A stretch of 64,000 nt of DNA from Donghicola tyrosinivorans (GTDB taxonomy: Bacteria > Pseudomonadota > Alphaproteobacteria > Rhodobacterales > Rhodobacteraceae). Of the stretch, positions 8,956 through 16,925 are shown piece by piece (positions within the stretch are counted from its first letter, which is position 1; every line of letters begins with the position of its first letter). The stretch is from the NCBI RefSeq assembly GCF_003003355.1, contig NZ_PVTQ01000012.1, positions 1 to 64,000 of the forward strand, read 5' to 3'. Below the pieces are notes generated by a model, which saw only the letters and a program-made list of their open reading frames with translations, did no database searches and was not told the origin of the DNA. The position numbers and the translations under genes were made by a program.

Positions 8956-9076
8956 GCCGCCGCTCTTCTGCGAAGAGCGGCGGCCAAAAAAGAATTTTCT
9001 GCGAAAATTCTTCACCAACGGCGAATGTGATCTTCGCAGAAGATCATCAGGATAAAATCCTTCGTCGAAGGATTTT
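8956..9076. repeat. Array of four consecutive hairpins
   Basis: Four stem-loops lie back to back between the convergent aldehyde dehydrogenase and sulfotransferase genes: 8956-8984 (stem GCCGCCGCTCTT), 8992-9010 (GAATTTT), 9029-9045 (GATCTTC) and 9054-9076 (AAAATCCTTC). The stems differ, but their loops and closing pairs share TTCTGCGAA, TTCGCAGAA or TTCGTCGAA. The last one ends in a T-run when read on the minus strand and overlaps the sulfotransferase stop. Some of these probably terminate transcription from both sides. Confidence 0.75.
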
Positions 9077-9893
9077 ACTCGCCCAGTTTGGCGTGAACCT
9101 CATCAAGATCAATCTCGCCGATCGGCATTTTGTTCCCCGGATTTTCGAAGTCGTATTTGAACAGATCGAAGTCCTTGTGGAAGATCTCGTAGACCAGATG
9201 CATGGACAGATCGTCGAAGTAATCTTCAACAGGATGGGCACGTTTGGGGCCGTGGCCTTCGGATTCATTGAAACGCGGGATGTTGGCCAGATCGACGCTG
9301 TGCGGCGTTTCAATCGCGTCCAGCACCTGCTGCATGCCGTCGTTGAACTGCTCGGTCCAGAAAATCTTATCGTAATGCCCGCCGTTCACAATGAAGGTGC
9401 TGACGTGACCGGACATGGCTGACCAGTGGATGTCAGGCTCCATCGGACGCCGCCAACGGATGGTGTCACGAGCGAATAGCAAAAAGCGGCGGAAGGACTG
9501 GATCTGGTCAAACTCCTGCTTGCCGTCTTCGCCGCCGACTTCGATCCCGTATTTCTGGATCAAAAGCGGCACCAGATTGCCGCGATAGCGGCGACCGTTG
9601 CGCTGTATGCCGCAGATCTTGTCGAAGAATGACGACAGGATGCGCGTGTAGGGGTTGCGCACGCAGGTGAAGGCGTAGCTCTTGTGGGCCTTCACATTCG
9701 CCTCGATCAACGGCTGGCTAACGTCCTGGGACCACTTGTGCAGACCACTGGTCGAGTCGTGGATGTCTCCATCGAAGAAACGACCATGGTCCGAATAAAA
9801 CATGATCTGACCGATGGTCGAGCACGCACACTTGGGTACGACACGATAGACCACGCTTTCGCTTTCGGTCATCCAGGTTCCGGGAAAGCCCAT
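9075..9893 (-). CDS. Sulfotransferase family protein
   Basis: PAPS-dependent sulfotransferase of the carbohydrate (Sulfotransfer_2) type, 272 residues. The 5'-phosphosulfate loop is VPKCACST (residues 19-26) and the 3'-phosphate site is RNPYTRILSSF (from R79). The start at 9893 has TAGGAG six bases upstream. No export signal is seen, so it acts in the cytosol or on a membrane-linked acceptor. It is divergent from a GT14-type glycosyltransferase 125 bp away, which suggests that both modify the same surface glycan. The acceptor is unknown. Confidence 0.85.
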   Translation of the reverse strand: MGFPGTWMTESESVVYRVVPKCACSTIGQIMFYSDHGRFFDGDIHDSTSGLHKWSQDVSQPLIEANVKAHKSYAFTCVRNPYTRILSSFFDKICGIQRNGRRYRGNLVPLLIQKYGIEVGGEDGKQEFDQIQSFRRFLLFARDTIRWRRPMEPDIHWSAMSGHVSTFIVNGGHYDKIFWTEQFNDGMQQVLDAIETPHSVDLANIPRFNESEGHGPKRAHPVEDYFDDLSMHLVYEIFHKDFDLFKYDFENPGNKMPIGEIDLDEVHAKLGE

Positions 9894-9980
9894 GCAAATC
9901 TCCTACGCAAACCGCTCTTCACTCAATTTAGCTATAGAAAGCAAAGATTGACGGTTTATTCAATTCTGCTTCTCTTCTAA

Positions 9981-9998
9981 CTAAGGATAGAACCTTAG
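9981..9998. promoter_or_regulatory. CTAAGG-N6-CCTTAG dyad upstream of GT14 gene
   Basis: A perfect 6-bp inverted repeat with a 6-nt spacer, followed by ATTTTT, lies 20 bases before the glycosyltransferase ATG, inside the divergent promoter region shared with the sulfotransferase gene. It could be an operator or a small leader hairpin. No matching regulator gene is adjacent. Confidence 0.5.
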
Positions 9999-10018
9999 AT
10001 TTTTGGATAGTCGGATAC

Positions 10019-11596
10019 ATGTCGCGCATCGCCTTCATCCTTTTATGCCACAAGGACCCCGAAGCGATCATCGCACAGGCACAACGCCTTACGGCTGTGG
10101 GCGACTACATGGCGATCCACTTTGACGCGAGAGCGAAGCCCGAGCATTACGCGGCCATCCGAGAAGCCTTGGCCGACAATCCGAACGTCGCTTTCGCCAA
10201 AAAGCGGATCAAATGCGGCTGGGGTGAATGGAGCCTCGTCGAGGCATCGCTCTATGCAGTTGAGGCGGCGTTGGACGCCTTTCCTCGTGCAACCCATTTT
10301 TACATGTTGTCGGGCGATTGCATGTCGGTGAAATCCGCTGAATACGCCCATGACTATCTGGACCGGAACGACGCTGACTTTATTGAAAGTTTCGATTTCT
10401 TCGAGAGCGACTGGATCAAAACCGGCATCAAGGAAGAGCGTCTGATCTACCGCCATTGGTTCAATGAGCGAAACAATAAGTGGTTGTTCTACAAGTCCCT
10501 TGAAGTGCAGCAGCGCCTTGGTCTGACCCGCCCCATTCCCCATGATATACAGGTGATGATCGGGTCCCAGTGGTGGTGTCTGCGCCGCCAGACCATTGAG
10601 GCAATCGTGGCCTTCACCAAGGCCCGCAAGGACGTGATGAAGTTCTTCCGGACCTCTTGGATTCCCGATGAGACCTTCTTTCAGACCCTTGTCCGGCACT
10701 TGGTCCCCGAAGTGGAAATCCGCACCCGCACGCTGACGTTCCTGATGTTCTCGGACTACGGGATGCCAGTGAATTTCTATAACGACCACTATGATATGCT
10801 GCTCAGTCAGGACTTCCTGTTTGCCCGCAAGATCAGCCCCGAAGCGAAGGAACTGCGGGCCCGTTTGGGCGACCTGTGGGCCAGCGAAGGGGTCGAGTTC
10901 AAGATCTCGGGCGAAGGGCGGAACCTCTATCGGTTCCTAGCGGGCCGTGGCCGGATCGGGCGCCGTTTCGCCCCCCGCTTCTGGGAGGCGGAAAGCACGC
11001 TTGGCCGTCACCGCGCGCTGCTGGTGCTGGTCTGCAAGAAGTGGCACGTGGCCAAACGGGTGACGGAACAGATTCGCAACCACACCGACATTCCCGGTCC
11101 CGACTACATTTTTGACGAAGAAGGCGGCGATCTTCCCGATCTGGGCGGCATCGAAAGCTCAAAAAACAAGCGCGCACGGCATCGTCGCGCCTTGGTGCGG
11201 ATGCTGTTCGACTACTATGATTCGGACAAAATGATGATGTGCATGGACCCCAGTAATCTGGACCTGCTGCTGGACTTTGTCTCGGACCGCTCATCTACCC
11301 GCATTCTGGAGATCGATTGCGAGTTCACCGACGAATACCTAATCGGTCACGCGAAACGCACAGGGCTAGCAGGGGATCACACCACGCAAGAGCAGCTGGA
11401 ACGACTGGTGCCCACCCTGCGCAACGACCTGCACTTTGAGGTGGACCGCATCCGCGATGAATCTCTGGATCACTACTACACCATCAAGGAGACCGCCTCG
11501 ACTGAGGAAAACGGCAACGCGCTTCTACAATTCCTTGAGGTGGACATCGACACGGCGCTAGAGATAGCCGAAACCGAACACCTGTTTGCTGATTGA
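10019..11596 (+). CDS. GT14-type beta-1,6-N-acetylglucosaminyltransferase with DUF5928 domain
   Basis: 525-residue cytosolic protein. The first 270 residues match the core-2/I-branching (GT14) glycosyltransferase family: IAFILLCHKDP at the start, HFDARA, GEWSLVEASL, HFYMLSGDC and WIPDETFFQTL. The C-terminal part from about residue 320 fits the DUF5928 region seen in roseobacters, rich in charged residues and without membrane helices. It probably adds a branch sugar to a surface polysaccharide or lipid carrier. It sits opposite the sulfotransferase gene and is followed 8 nt later by the HIT gene. Confidence 0.85.
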   Translation: MSRIAFILLCHKDPEAIIAQAQRLTAVGDYMAIHFDARAKPEHYAAIREALADNPNVAFAKKRIKCGWGEWSLVEASLYAVEAALDAFPRATHFYMLSGDCMSVKSAEYAHDYLDRNDADFIESFDFFESDWIKTGIKEERLIYRHWFNERNNKWLFYKSLEVQQRLGLTRPIPHDIQVMIGSQWWCLRRQTIEAIVAFTKARKDVMKFFRTSWIPDETFFQTLVRHLVPEVEIRTRTLTFLMFSDYGMPVNFYNDHYDMLLSQDFLFARKISPEAKELRARLGDLWASEGVEFKISGEGRNLYRFLAGRGRIGRRFAPRFWEAESTLGRHRALLVLVCKKWHVAKRVTEQIRNHTDIPGPDYIFDEEGGDLPDLGGIESSKNKRARHRRALVRMLFDYYDSDKMMMCMDPSNLDLLLDFVSDRSSTRILEIDCEFTDEYLIGHAKRTGLAGDHTTQEQLERLVPTLRNDLHFEVDRIRDESLDHYYTIKETASTEENGNALLQFLEVDIDTALEIAETEHLFAD

Positions 11597-11604
11597 GGCC
11601 CGTC

Positions 11605-11976
11605 ATGAGCTATACCTACGACGACCAGAACATTTTCGCGAAAATCCTGCGCGGCGAGATTCCCAACAAAACCGTGCTTGAGACCGAGCATGCGCTGGCC
11701 TTTCACGACATCGCGCCCCAAGCGCCAATCCATGTGCTGGTGATCCCCAAGGGCCCCTATGTCTGCTATGACCACTTTGCTCAGGATGCCTCGGACGCCG
11801 AAATCATCGGCTTTACCCGCGCTGTGGGCGAAGTGTGCAAGATGATGGGCGTGGAAGAGAACGGCTTTCGTCTGATCGCCAACGCGGGCGAGAATGGCGT
11901 GCAAGAGGTGCCCCACCTGCATGTGCATATTCTGGGCGGTCGCAATCTGGGCCGGATGTTGTCCCGCGCGGACTAA
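11605..11976 (+). CDS. HIT family protein (HinT-like nucleotide hydrolase)
   Basis: 123-residue histidine-triad protein. The triad is HLHVHILGG near the C-terminus, and FAKILRGEIPN near the N-terminus is typical of HinT. These enzymes hydrolyse adenosine phosphoramidates and aminoacyl-adenylates. I use the ATG at 11605, with GAGG seven bases upstream, rather than one four codons earlier inside the end of the preceding gene. Co-transcription with the glycosyltransferase gene is likely from the 8-nt gap, but a functional link is not evident. Confidence 0.92.
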   Translation: MSYTYDDQNIFAKILRGEIPNKTVLETEHALAFHDIAPQAPIHVLVIPKGPYVCYDHFAQDASDAEIIGFTRAVGEVCKMMGVEENGFRLIANAGENGVQEVPHLHVHILGGRNLGRMLSRAD

Positions 11977-12046
11977 GCGCGCTGGATTTACCGGCTGTTT
12001 ACCGATCAATTTCAGGCTCTTTGCCAGCTGGCAGAGGGCCTTTTTC

Positions 12047-12763
12047 ATGGATATCGCACGGACACTTGATGCACTGGACGGCCCTCAGGCCAAGGCGCTG
12101 CTGGATCAATTTCTGACGGCCTACTGCGCCCCCGCCTTCGGCACCCTGCCGAAACGAGAGGTCGATCTGCTGGTGTACGGGATGTTGCAAGACTGCGGCG
12201 CACTGGGGGCCGCGCCATCGCTATATGATCTGATGACCGACCTGCGGATCAGCCGGACCCGCGCACGGGCATTGCTGTTTGATCTGCAAATCCGGCAGGT
12301 CGAAAGCCACGCGCGCCTGCAAGAGCAGGTCAAAACCGTGATGCTGAACGACAGCTATTTCCGCGATCACAACTGGTTCGTCCTAGAAGTCGAAAACCCT
12401 CTGGTCCAAGCCCACCTGCGCGAAATTTGCCGCCGCGCCCATGTGGTGACCGACGCCAGCTTTAGCGCCAGTATCGTGCGGCTGCCGGTCTCTGGTCTGG
12501 CCCATGTTCTGGCCGCCATGTTGTCCGAGGACCAACAAGACGCGGTAAAGCGCGGCCTCTACCGGACAGGCAAGCTGCGGGACAAATCCCTGCCGGGTCT
12601 GTTGCGGTCAGCCCTTGGGGATCTGGCCCGCAAATTCGTGGGCAAAGCCGCCGGAGAGCTGACCGACGGCGCGGTTGGCGTGATCGGAGACTTCTTGCAG
12701 CCCCTCTTTGACGGGGATGAAGAGGCCGTCGTCGATCTATGGTCGCAGATCTATCCGGCCTAG
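12047..12763 (+). CDS. Conserved hypothetical protein with a possible helix-turn-helix
   Basis: 238 residues, family not recognised with confidence. The start at 12047 has AGAGGG nine bases upstream. Residues 35-85 read KREVDLLVYGMLQDCG, then SLYDLMTDLRISRTRARALL, which looks like a winged or tri-helical helix-turn-helix. The C-terminal third is alternately hydrophobic and basic (ALGDLARKFVGKAAGELTDG) and might touch a membrane. No signal peptide, no zinc motif. It lies 70 nt after the HIT gene and converges on the ABC ATPase gene with a 6-nt gap. A solitary DNA- or RNA-binding role is possible but unproven. Confidence 0.6.
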   Translation: MDIARTLDALDGPQAKALLDQFLTAYCAPAFGTLPKREVDLLVYGMLQDCGALGAAPSLYDLMTDLRISRTRARALLFDLQIRQVESHARLQEQVKTVMLNDSYFRDHNWFVLEVENPLVQAHLREICRRAHVVTDASFSASIVRLPVSGLAHVLAAMLSEDQQDAVKRGLYRTGKLRDKSLPGLLRSALGDLARKFVGKAAGELTDGAVGVIGDFLQPLFDGDEEAVVDLWSQIYPA

Positions 12764-12769
12764 CCCGTC

Positions 12770-13717
12770 TTAACCCCGCGCGTGGGCGCGGCCCGTGTTG
12801 GTCAACTCAAGGAACACGTCCTCAAGGTCTGCCTCTTCGGTCTTTACGTCGCGAATCGTGATTCCCGCCTCACGTACCGCGCCAAGGACACGATCCGCCG
12901 TGGTCGTGTTACTGCGATAGCGGATCACCAAGGCACCGTCGTCGCGGCGCGAGACATCCAGCCCCTCGCCCTGCGGCATCGTGGTCACGTCGTGATCGGG
13001 GACAATGACCATCGCTTTGGCATCCAGACGCCCCAGCATATTCGCGGTGGTATCCTGCGCGATCTTTTCGCCTTGGTTGATGATGGCGATCTGGTCGCAC
13101 ATCTCTTCGGCTTCTTCCAGATAATGGGTGGTCAGAATGATGGTCTTGCCTTCTTCCTGATTCAAACGGCGGACATTGTCCCACAGCATCTGACGCAGGC
13201 CGATGTCCACACCGGCGGTGGGCTCGTCCAGCACTAGAATATGGGGGTTATGAACCAGCGCCTTTCCCAGCAGCAACCGGCGGCGCATCCCGCCCGAGAG
13301 GGTCCGCGCATAGGCGTGGGCCTTATCCGCAAGTCCCAGCATTTCAAGCAGTTCATCGCTGCGGCGCTGCGCACGGGGCACGCCATAAAGACCGGCCTGC
13401 ACCTCTAGCGCGGCGCGGGGCGTGAAGAACGGGTCAAGGTTCAGTTCCTGCGGCATTACCCCGATCGAGGCGCGGCTCTGGCGCGGGTTTACGTCCTGAT
13501 CCCAGCCCCAGATTTTCACGCTGCCTTCGGTCTTCACCACCAGACCGGCCAAAATGTTGATCAACGTGGACTTACCCGCACCGTTCGGCCCAAGCAAACC
13601 GAAGACAGATCCACGGGGAATTGACAGATCGATACCCTTCAGCGCCTCTTTCGGGGCGGCTTTGCCAGACCCTGCGTAGGTTTTCTTCAGACCTTTGATC
13701 TCGATTGCGTCGCTCAC
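12770..13717 (-). CDS. ABC transporter ATP-binding protein (ABC-2/DrrA-like), orphan
   Basis: 315-residue cytoplasmic ATPase. Walker A is GPNGAGKST (about residue 47), the signature is LSGGMRRR, Walker B is HILVLDEPTAGVD, and the switch is TTHYLEEAEEM. The C-terminal extension (VRTEE-type tail with DVFLELT) is that of exporter ATPases for drugs, lipids or cofactors. I begin at the GTG at 13717, which has AGGGG about eight bases upstream; the longer open frame upstream overlaps the divergent zf-CHCC gene. No permease gene is adjacent, so its membrane partner lies elsewhere. Confidence 0.87.
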   Translation of the reverse strand: MSDAIEIKGLKKTYAGSGKAAPKEALKGIDLSIPRGSVFGLLGPNGAGKSTLINILAGLVVKTEGSVKIWGWDQDVNPRQSRASIGVMPQELNLDPFFTPRAALEVQAGLYGVPRAQRRSDELLEMLGLADKAHAYARTLSGGMRRRLLLGKALVHNPHILVLDEPTAGVDIGLRQMLWDNVRRLNQEEGKTIILTTHYLEEAEEMCDQIAIINQGEKIAQDTTANMLGRLDAKAMVIVPDHDVTTMPQGEGLDVSRRDDGALVIRYRSNTTTADRVLGAVREAGITIRDVKTEEADLEDVFLELTNTGRAHARG

Positions 13718-13795
13718 AAGTCTTGCCCCTTGCCAATGTGTGGATAGTATCGCACCTAACGTGCAAACCGCGCTCCGACAACTGTGAGGACAGAA

Positions 13796-13981
13796 ATGAC
13801 CACCAAAGCACCCGAAACCAAGATCGTTGACAGCTACCGCGTTGCCTGTGACGGGGGCGAGGGCGCGCTTGGGCACCCCCGCGTCTACCTGCAAATCGAC
13901 GAAGTCAAAGGCTACGTAGAATGCGGCTACTGCGACGCAAAGTACATCCACAAGGATTTCGCGGACAAAGCCGCCGACTGA
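13796..13981 (+). CDS. Zinc-finger (zf-CHCC) domain protein, NDUFS6-like
   Basis: 61-residue protein made almost entirely of a CHCC zinc site: C18, H27 in GHPRVYL, then C43 and C46 in ECGYC. This domain is shared with the mitochondrial complex I accessory subunit NDUFS6, and alphaproteobacterial versions are thought to associate with or help assemble complex I. The start at 13796 has GAGGA five bases upstream. It is divergent from the ABC ATPase and followed by a strong terminator, so it is probably monocistronic. Confidence 0.9.
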   Translation: MTTKAPETKIVDSYRVACDGGEGALGHPRVYLQIDEVKGYVECGYCDAKYIHKDFADKAAD

Positions 13982-14009
13982 TCCCCAGCGATCCATCTGA
14001 TATTTTTGC

Positions 14010-14042
14010 AAGACCCGCAGGCCATCGCCCGCGGGTCTTTCT
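14010..14042 (+). terminator. Rho-independent terminator after zf-CHCC gene
   Basis: AAGACCCGC, a 12-nt loop and GCGGGTCTT followed by TCT make a GC-rich 9-bp stem 29 bases after the stop codon. Confidence 0.8.
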
Positions 14043-14150
14043 ATATGGGCGGAAGATTGCCGTGCCACAAAATCGGCACATTTGCTTTGTGGAAAAGGCC
14101 CAAAATAACCCTTAGGTTGTAGAATGTTATCATTTTAGGGTTTTGCATAA

Positions 14151-14834
14151 ATGTTGCAGCAGATCGGTACGGGCATCTGGATGACCGCAGGACGGGAAGT
14201 GTCCGTCGCGGGATTTCGCTATCCAACACGGATGGCCGTCATTCAGCTGGAAAGCGGCGCGGTGTTTATCTGGTCGCCTGTGGCCCTGACCCCGGAGCTA
14301 AAAAATGCCGTTGATCGCATTGGCCCCGTGACCCATATCGCCGCTCCGAACCACCTGCATCACCTGTGGATCAAGGACTGGCAGACCGCCTACCCCTTTG
14401 CCATTCTGCATGCCGCCCCGCGTTTGCAAAAGAAACGCCGCGATCTGGAAGTGCACAAAGAACTGAACGAGACTCCCGATTCCGCGTGGGCGGAAGAGAT
14501 TGATCAGGCCTTGATGAAGGGCAATCTGATCACGACAGAGGTTGTGTTCTTTCACAAACCCAGCGGCACGGTCTTGTTCACCGATCTGATTCAGAGCTTT
14601 CCGAAGGGCTGGTTTCACGGCTGGCGCGGAATTGTCGCCGATCTGGATCGGCTGACCGCCAATAGCCCGACAGTCCCGCGCAAGTTCCGCATGGCCTTCG
14701 TGAACCGCAGCGCAGCCCGTCACGGTCTGCGCAAGATCAAGGCTTGGCCCACTCAGAATTTGCTAATGGCACACGGTCCACTGGTGGCCAGAGACGCAAA
14801 AAGCGCGGTCTCCCGCGCCTTTAGCTGGCTTTAA
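14151..14834 (+). CDS. DUF4336 domain protein
   Basis: 227-residue cytosolic protein that fits DUF4336, a family distantly related to metallo-beta-lactamase-fold hydrolases. The family landmarks are VAVI-like IQLESGAVFIWSPVALTP, then HIAAPNHLHHLWIKDW (a histidine-rich metal-site-like motif around residues 64-80) and VVFFHKPSGTVLFTDLIQSF. The function is unknown for the family. No good ribosome site sits close to the ATG; AGGG lies 11 bases upstream. It is convergent with the DUF1523 gene, 8 nt away. Confidence 0.8.
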   Translation: MLQQIGTGIWMTAGREVSVAGFRYPTRMAVIQLESGAVFIWSPVALTPELKNAVDRIGPVTHIAAPNHLHHLWIKDWQTAYPFAILHAAPRLQKKRRDLEVHKELNETPDSAWAEEIDQALMKGNLITTEVVFFHKPSGTVLFTDLIQSFPKGWFHGWRGIVADLDRLTANSPTVPRKFRMAFVNRSAARHGLRKIKAWPTQNLLMAHGPLVARDAKSAVSRAFSWL

Positions 14835-14842
14835 ACTAGGTT

Positions 14843-15490
14843 TCAGGCCTTGCCGCGCCACCACCGGCGCAAACGGTGGGTGATGCTGTCGTAATGGTCG
14901 TCGATCGCTTCCATCCGGTCTTCCACATCGTCGAAGACAGGATCGATGCGGCGGGCTTTGAACCGGCGCCAACGGGTGCGCGCCGCCAGAAACAGGACAG
15001 CCAGCACCACCAGCACGATGATCGAAGTCCAAGGGATGATCCGCACATCCGGCCCCTCGACCACCTTCAGGCTCAAGGCGTTGGGATAGGTGCTTAGCAG
15101 CTCGCTGCGCCAGCCGTAGTGGCGGATCGCGACCCAGGTGGGGTTCGCTTCATTGGATTTCGAGATCAGATCGCTGGCCCGCGCCTGCAGGTTCGCCGTG
15201 TCGAACTTGAAATAGGGCGGCCAGCCCCAGCCCGTATCCTCGTTCCGGTAGATCGAGGGTTTCCCCCCTTCTTCGAACGTCTGGATAAAGAACACGTCGC
15301 GCGATTGGCTCAGGGCCTGCTGTTCGGTTTCAGGGCTGGCCCAGAAATAGGCGCTGATGCCCGAAAAGTCCTGTCGCTTTTCATAAGTGTCCGTGATCCG
15401 CACAATGTCGGTCTGCGGCAAGGTGTAATGAAGAAAGGCTGCAATCACGCCCCAAAACAGAATGATAAACGTCCAACGCACATAGGCCAT
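14843..15490 (-). CDS. DUF1523 family membrane protein
   Basis: 215 residues with a transmembrane helix near each end. The N-terminus MAYVRWTFIILFWGVIAAFL, followed by HYTLPQTDIVRITDTYEKR, is the signature of DUF1523, a family largely restricted to Rhodobacterales. The C-terminal helix (IIVLVVLAVLFLAA) is followed by a basic, then acidic, cytoplasmic tail. The middle 120 residues lie in the periplasm. I start at 15490, with a GGGGG-containing site upstream; the longer frame to 15613 would overlap the creatinase gene out of frame. Function unknown. Confidence 0.8.
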   Translation of the reverse strand: MAYVRWTFIILFWGVIAAFLHYTLPQTDIVRITDTYEKRQDFSGISAYFWASPETEQQALSQSRDVFFIQTFEEGGKPSIYRNEDTGWGWPPYFKFDTANLQARASDLISKSNEANPTWVAIRHYGWRSELLSTYPNALSLKVVEGPDVRIIPWTSIIVLVVLAVLFLAARTRWRRFKARRIDPVFDDVEDRMEAIDDHYDSITHRLRRWWRGKA

Positions 15491-15554
15491 AACAAAGAGC
15501 CCCCAAATAGCTTTGGCGCCAACCTGCAAGCTGCTGGCGCCAAAGTCCAGTGCC

Positions 15555-16757
15555 TTAGCCCACCACGTTGGTCTCGGGGCCGTAGGGATAGCCGGTGATG
15601 TTTTCTGCGCCATCTTCGGTGATGATCAGGATGTCATGCTCGCGGTAGCCGCCAGCACCGGGCTGGCCTTCGGGAATGGTCAGCATGGGCTCCATACTGA
15701 TGACCATGCCGGGCTCCAGAACCGTGTCGATATCCTCGCGCAACTCCAGCCCCGCTTCGCGGCCGTAATAGTGCGACAGCACCCCGAATGAGTGGCCGTA
15801 GCCAAAGGTCCGGTACTGCAGCAGATCCCGCTCGGCGAAGAATTCGTTGATCGCCAAAGTGACCTCGGCACAGCTATTGCCGGGCTTGAGCAAGCTCATC
15901 CCGTATTCATGGGCACCCACGTTGGCCTCCCAGATTTTCAGGCTGGCAGGATCCACCTCTTCGACGAACAGCGTGCGTTCGAGCGCGGTGTAATAGCCCG
16001 AGATCATCGGGAAGGTGTTCAACGACAGGATGTCCCCGCGCTGCAAGACCCGTCCCGTTACAGGATTATGCGCCCCGTCGGTGTTGATCCCCGATTGGAA
16101 CCAGACCCACGTGTCGCGGTATTCCGCATCGGGAAAGCGCTTGGCGATCTCAAGCTCCATCGCATCACGGCCCGCCATAGCCACGTCGATCTCGCGCACT
16201 CCGGCTTTGATGGCCTCGCGGATGGCATAGCCGCCCACATCGGCAACCTGCGCCCCGTGCCGGATCAAGGCGATCTCGGCCGCCGATTTGTGCATCCGCT
16301 GACGCATCACGCGGGCGGCGATCGGCACAGTGCCCGAGGGCGCAAGGAATCCCTTCAGCTTCTCCATCTGGACAAGCGTCATGTGATCCTCTTCGAACCC
16401 CACACGGGCACCTTCACCGGTGACACTGCGGATCGCCCGCCAATAGTTGTCACGGGCCCAGTCGGTATAGGTGATGTTATCCCCGTGACAGCGCCGCCAC
16501 GGCTGCGCCGCATCAATGCCTGCGCTAATCGTGACGCTTTGATCCTTGGTCACCACCAACCCATAAGGGCGACCGAACGAGCAGTAGAGAAAGCCCGAGT
16601 AATAGGCGATCGAGTGCATCGACGTGAACACAGCCACATCAACACCCTCTTGTTCCATGATCAGGCGCAGGCCTGCCAGACGAGTATCATATTCTTCAGG
16701 TGCAAACGGCAGAACCTTGTCACCCTGATGAAAGCGGTAAAATTCGGGACGGTCCAA
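15555..16757 (-). CDS. Creatinase (creatine amidinohydrolase)
   Basis: Hydrolyses creatine to sarcosine and urea; member of the M24/aminopeptidase P fold without bound metal. The sequence follows Pseudomonas creatinase closely by memory: LYCSFGRPYGLVVT, PWRRCHGDNITYTDW, WFQSGINTDGAHNPVT with catalytic H230, YRTFGYGHSFGVLSHYYG and EPGMVISMEPM. I start at a TTG at 16757, because AAGGAGGT lies six bases upstream and gives 400 residues, the normal length (about 403). No ATG nearby makes sense. Sarcosine oxidase and urease are not in this window. It is adjacent to, but distinct from, the divergent P1-type hydrolase gene. Confidence 0.9.
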   Translation of the reverse strand: MDRPEFYRFHQGDKVLPFAPEEYDTRLAGLRLIMEQEGVDVAVFTSMHSIAYYSGFLYCSFGRPYGLVVTKDQSVTISAGIDAAQPWRRCHGDNITYTDWARDNYWRAIRSVTGEGARVGFEEDHMTLVQMEKLKGFLAPSGTVPIAARVMRQRMHKSAAEIALIRHGAQVADVGGYAIREAIKAGVREIDVAMAGRDAMELEIAKRFPDAEYRDTWVWFQSGINTDGAHNPVTGRVLQRGDILSLNTFPMISGYYTALERTLFVEEVDPASLKIWEANVGAHEYGMSLLKPGNSCAEVTLAINEFFAERDLLQYRTFGYGHSFGVLSHYYGREAGLELREDIDTVLEPGMVISMEPMLTIPEGQPGAGGYREHDILIITEDGAENITGYPYGPETNVVG

Positions 16758-16925
16758 TTCAGACCTCCTTTTTGGCAAAGAAGGTCCCGGCGTACAGGAC
16801 GGACTGGCGCTGTTTGAGGGGGCGACGCCATCGCCCCGCGCTGCGCCAAGCATTGTGCCAGAGCGCGCGCCAAATCAAGCAGCATTTCGATTGCCCGAAA
16901 GGATATCCCGCGCCAAGGTAAACCC

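Noticed and set aside
14107-14142. AACCCT/AGGGTT inverted repeat before the DUF4336 gene
   Set aside because: Arms of only six bases separated by 24; the inner bases are not complementary, so it is within chance.
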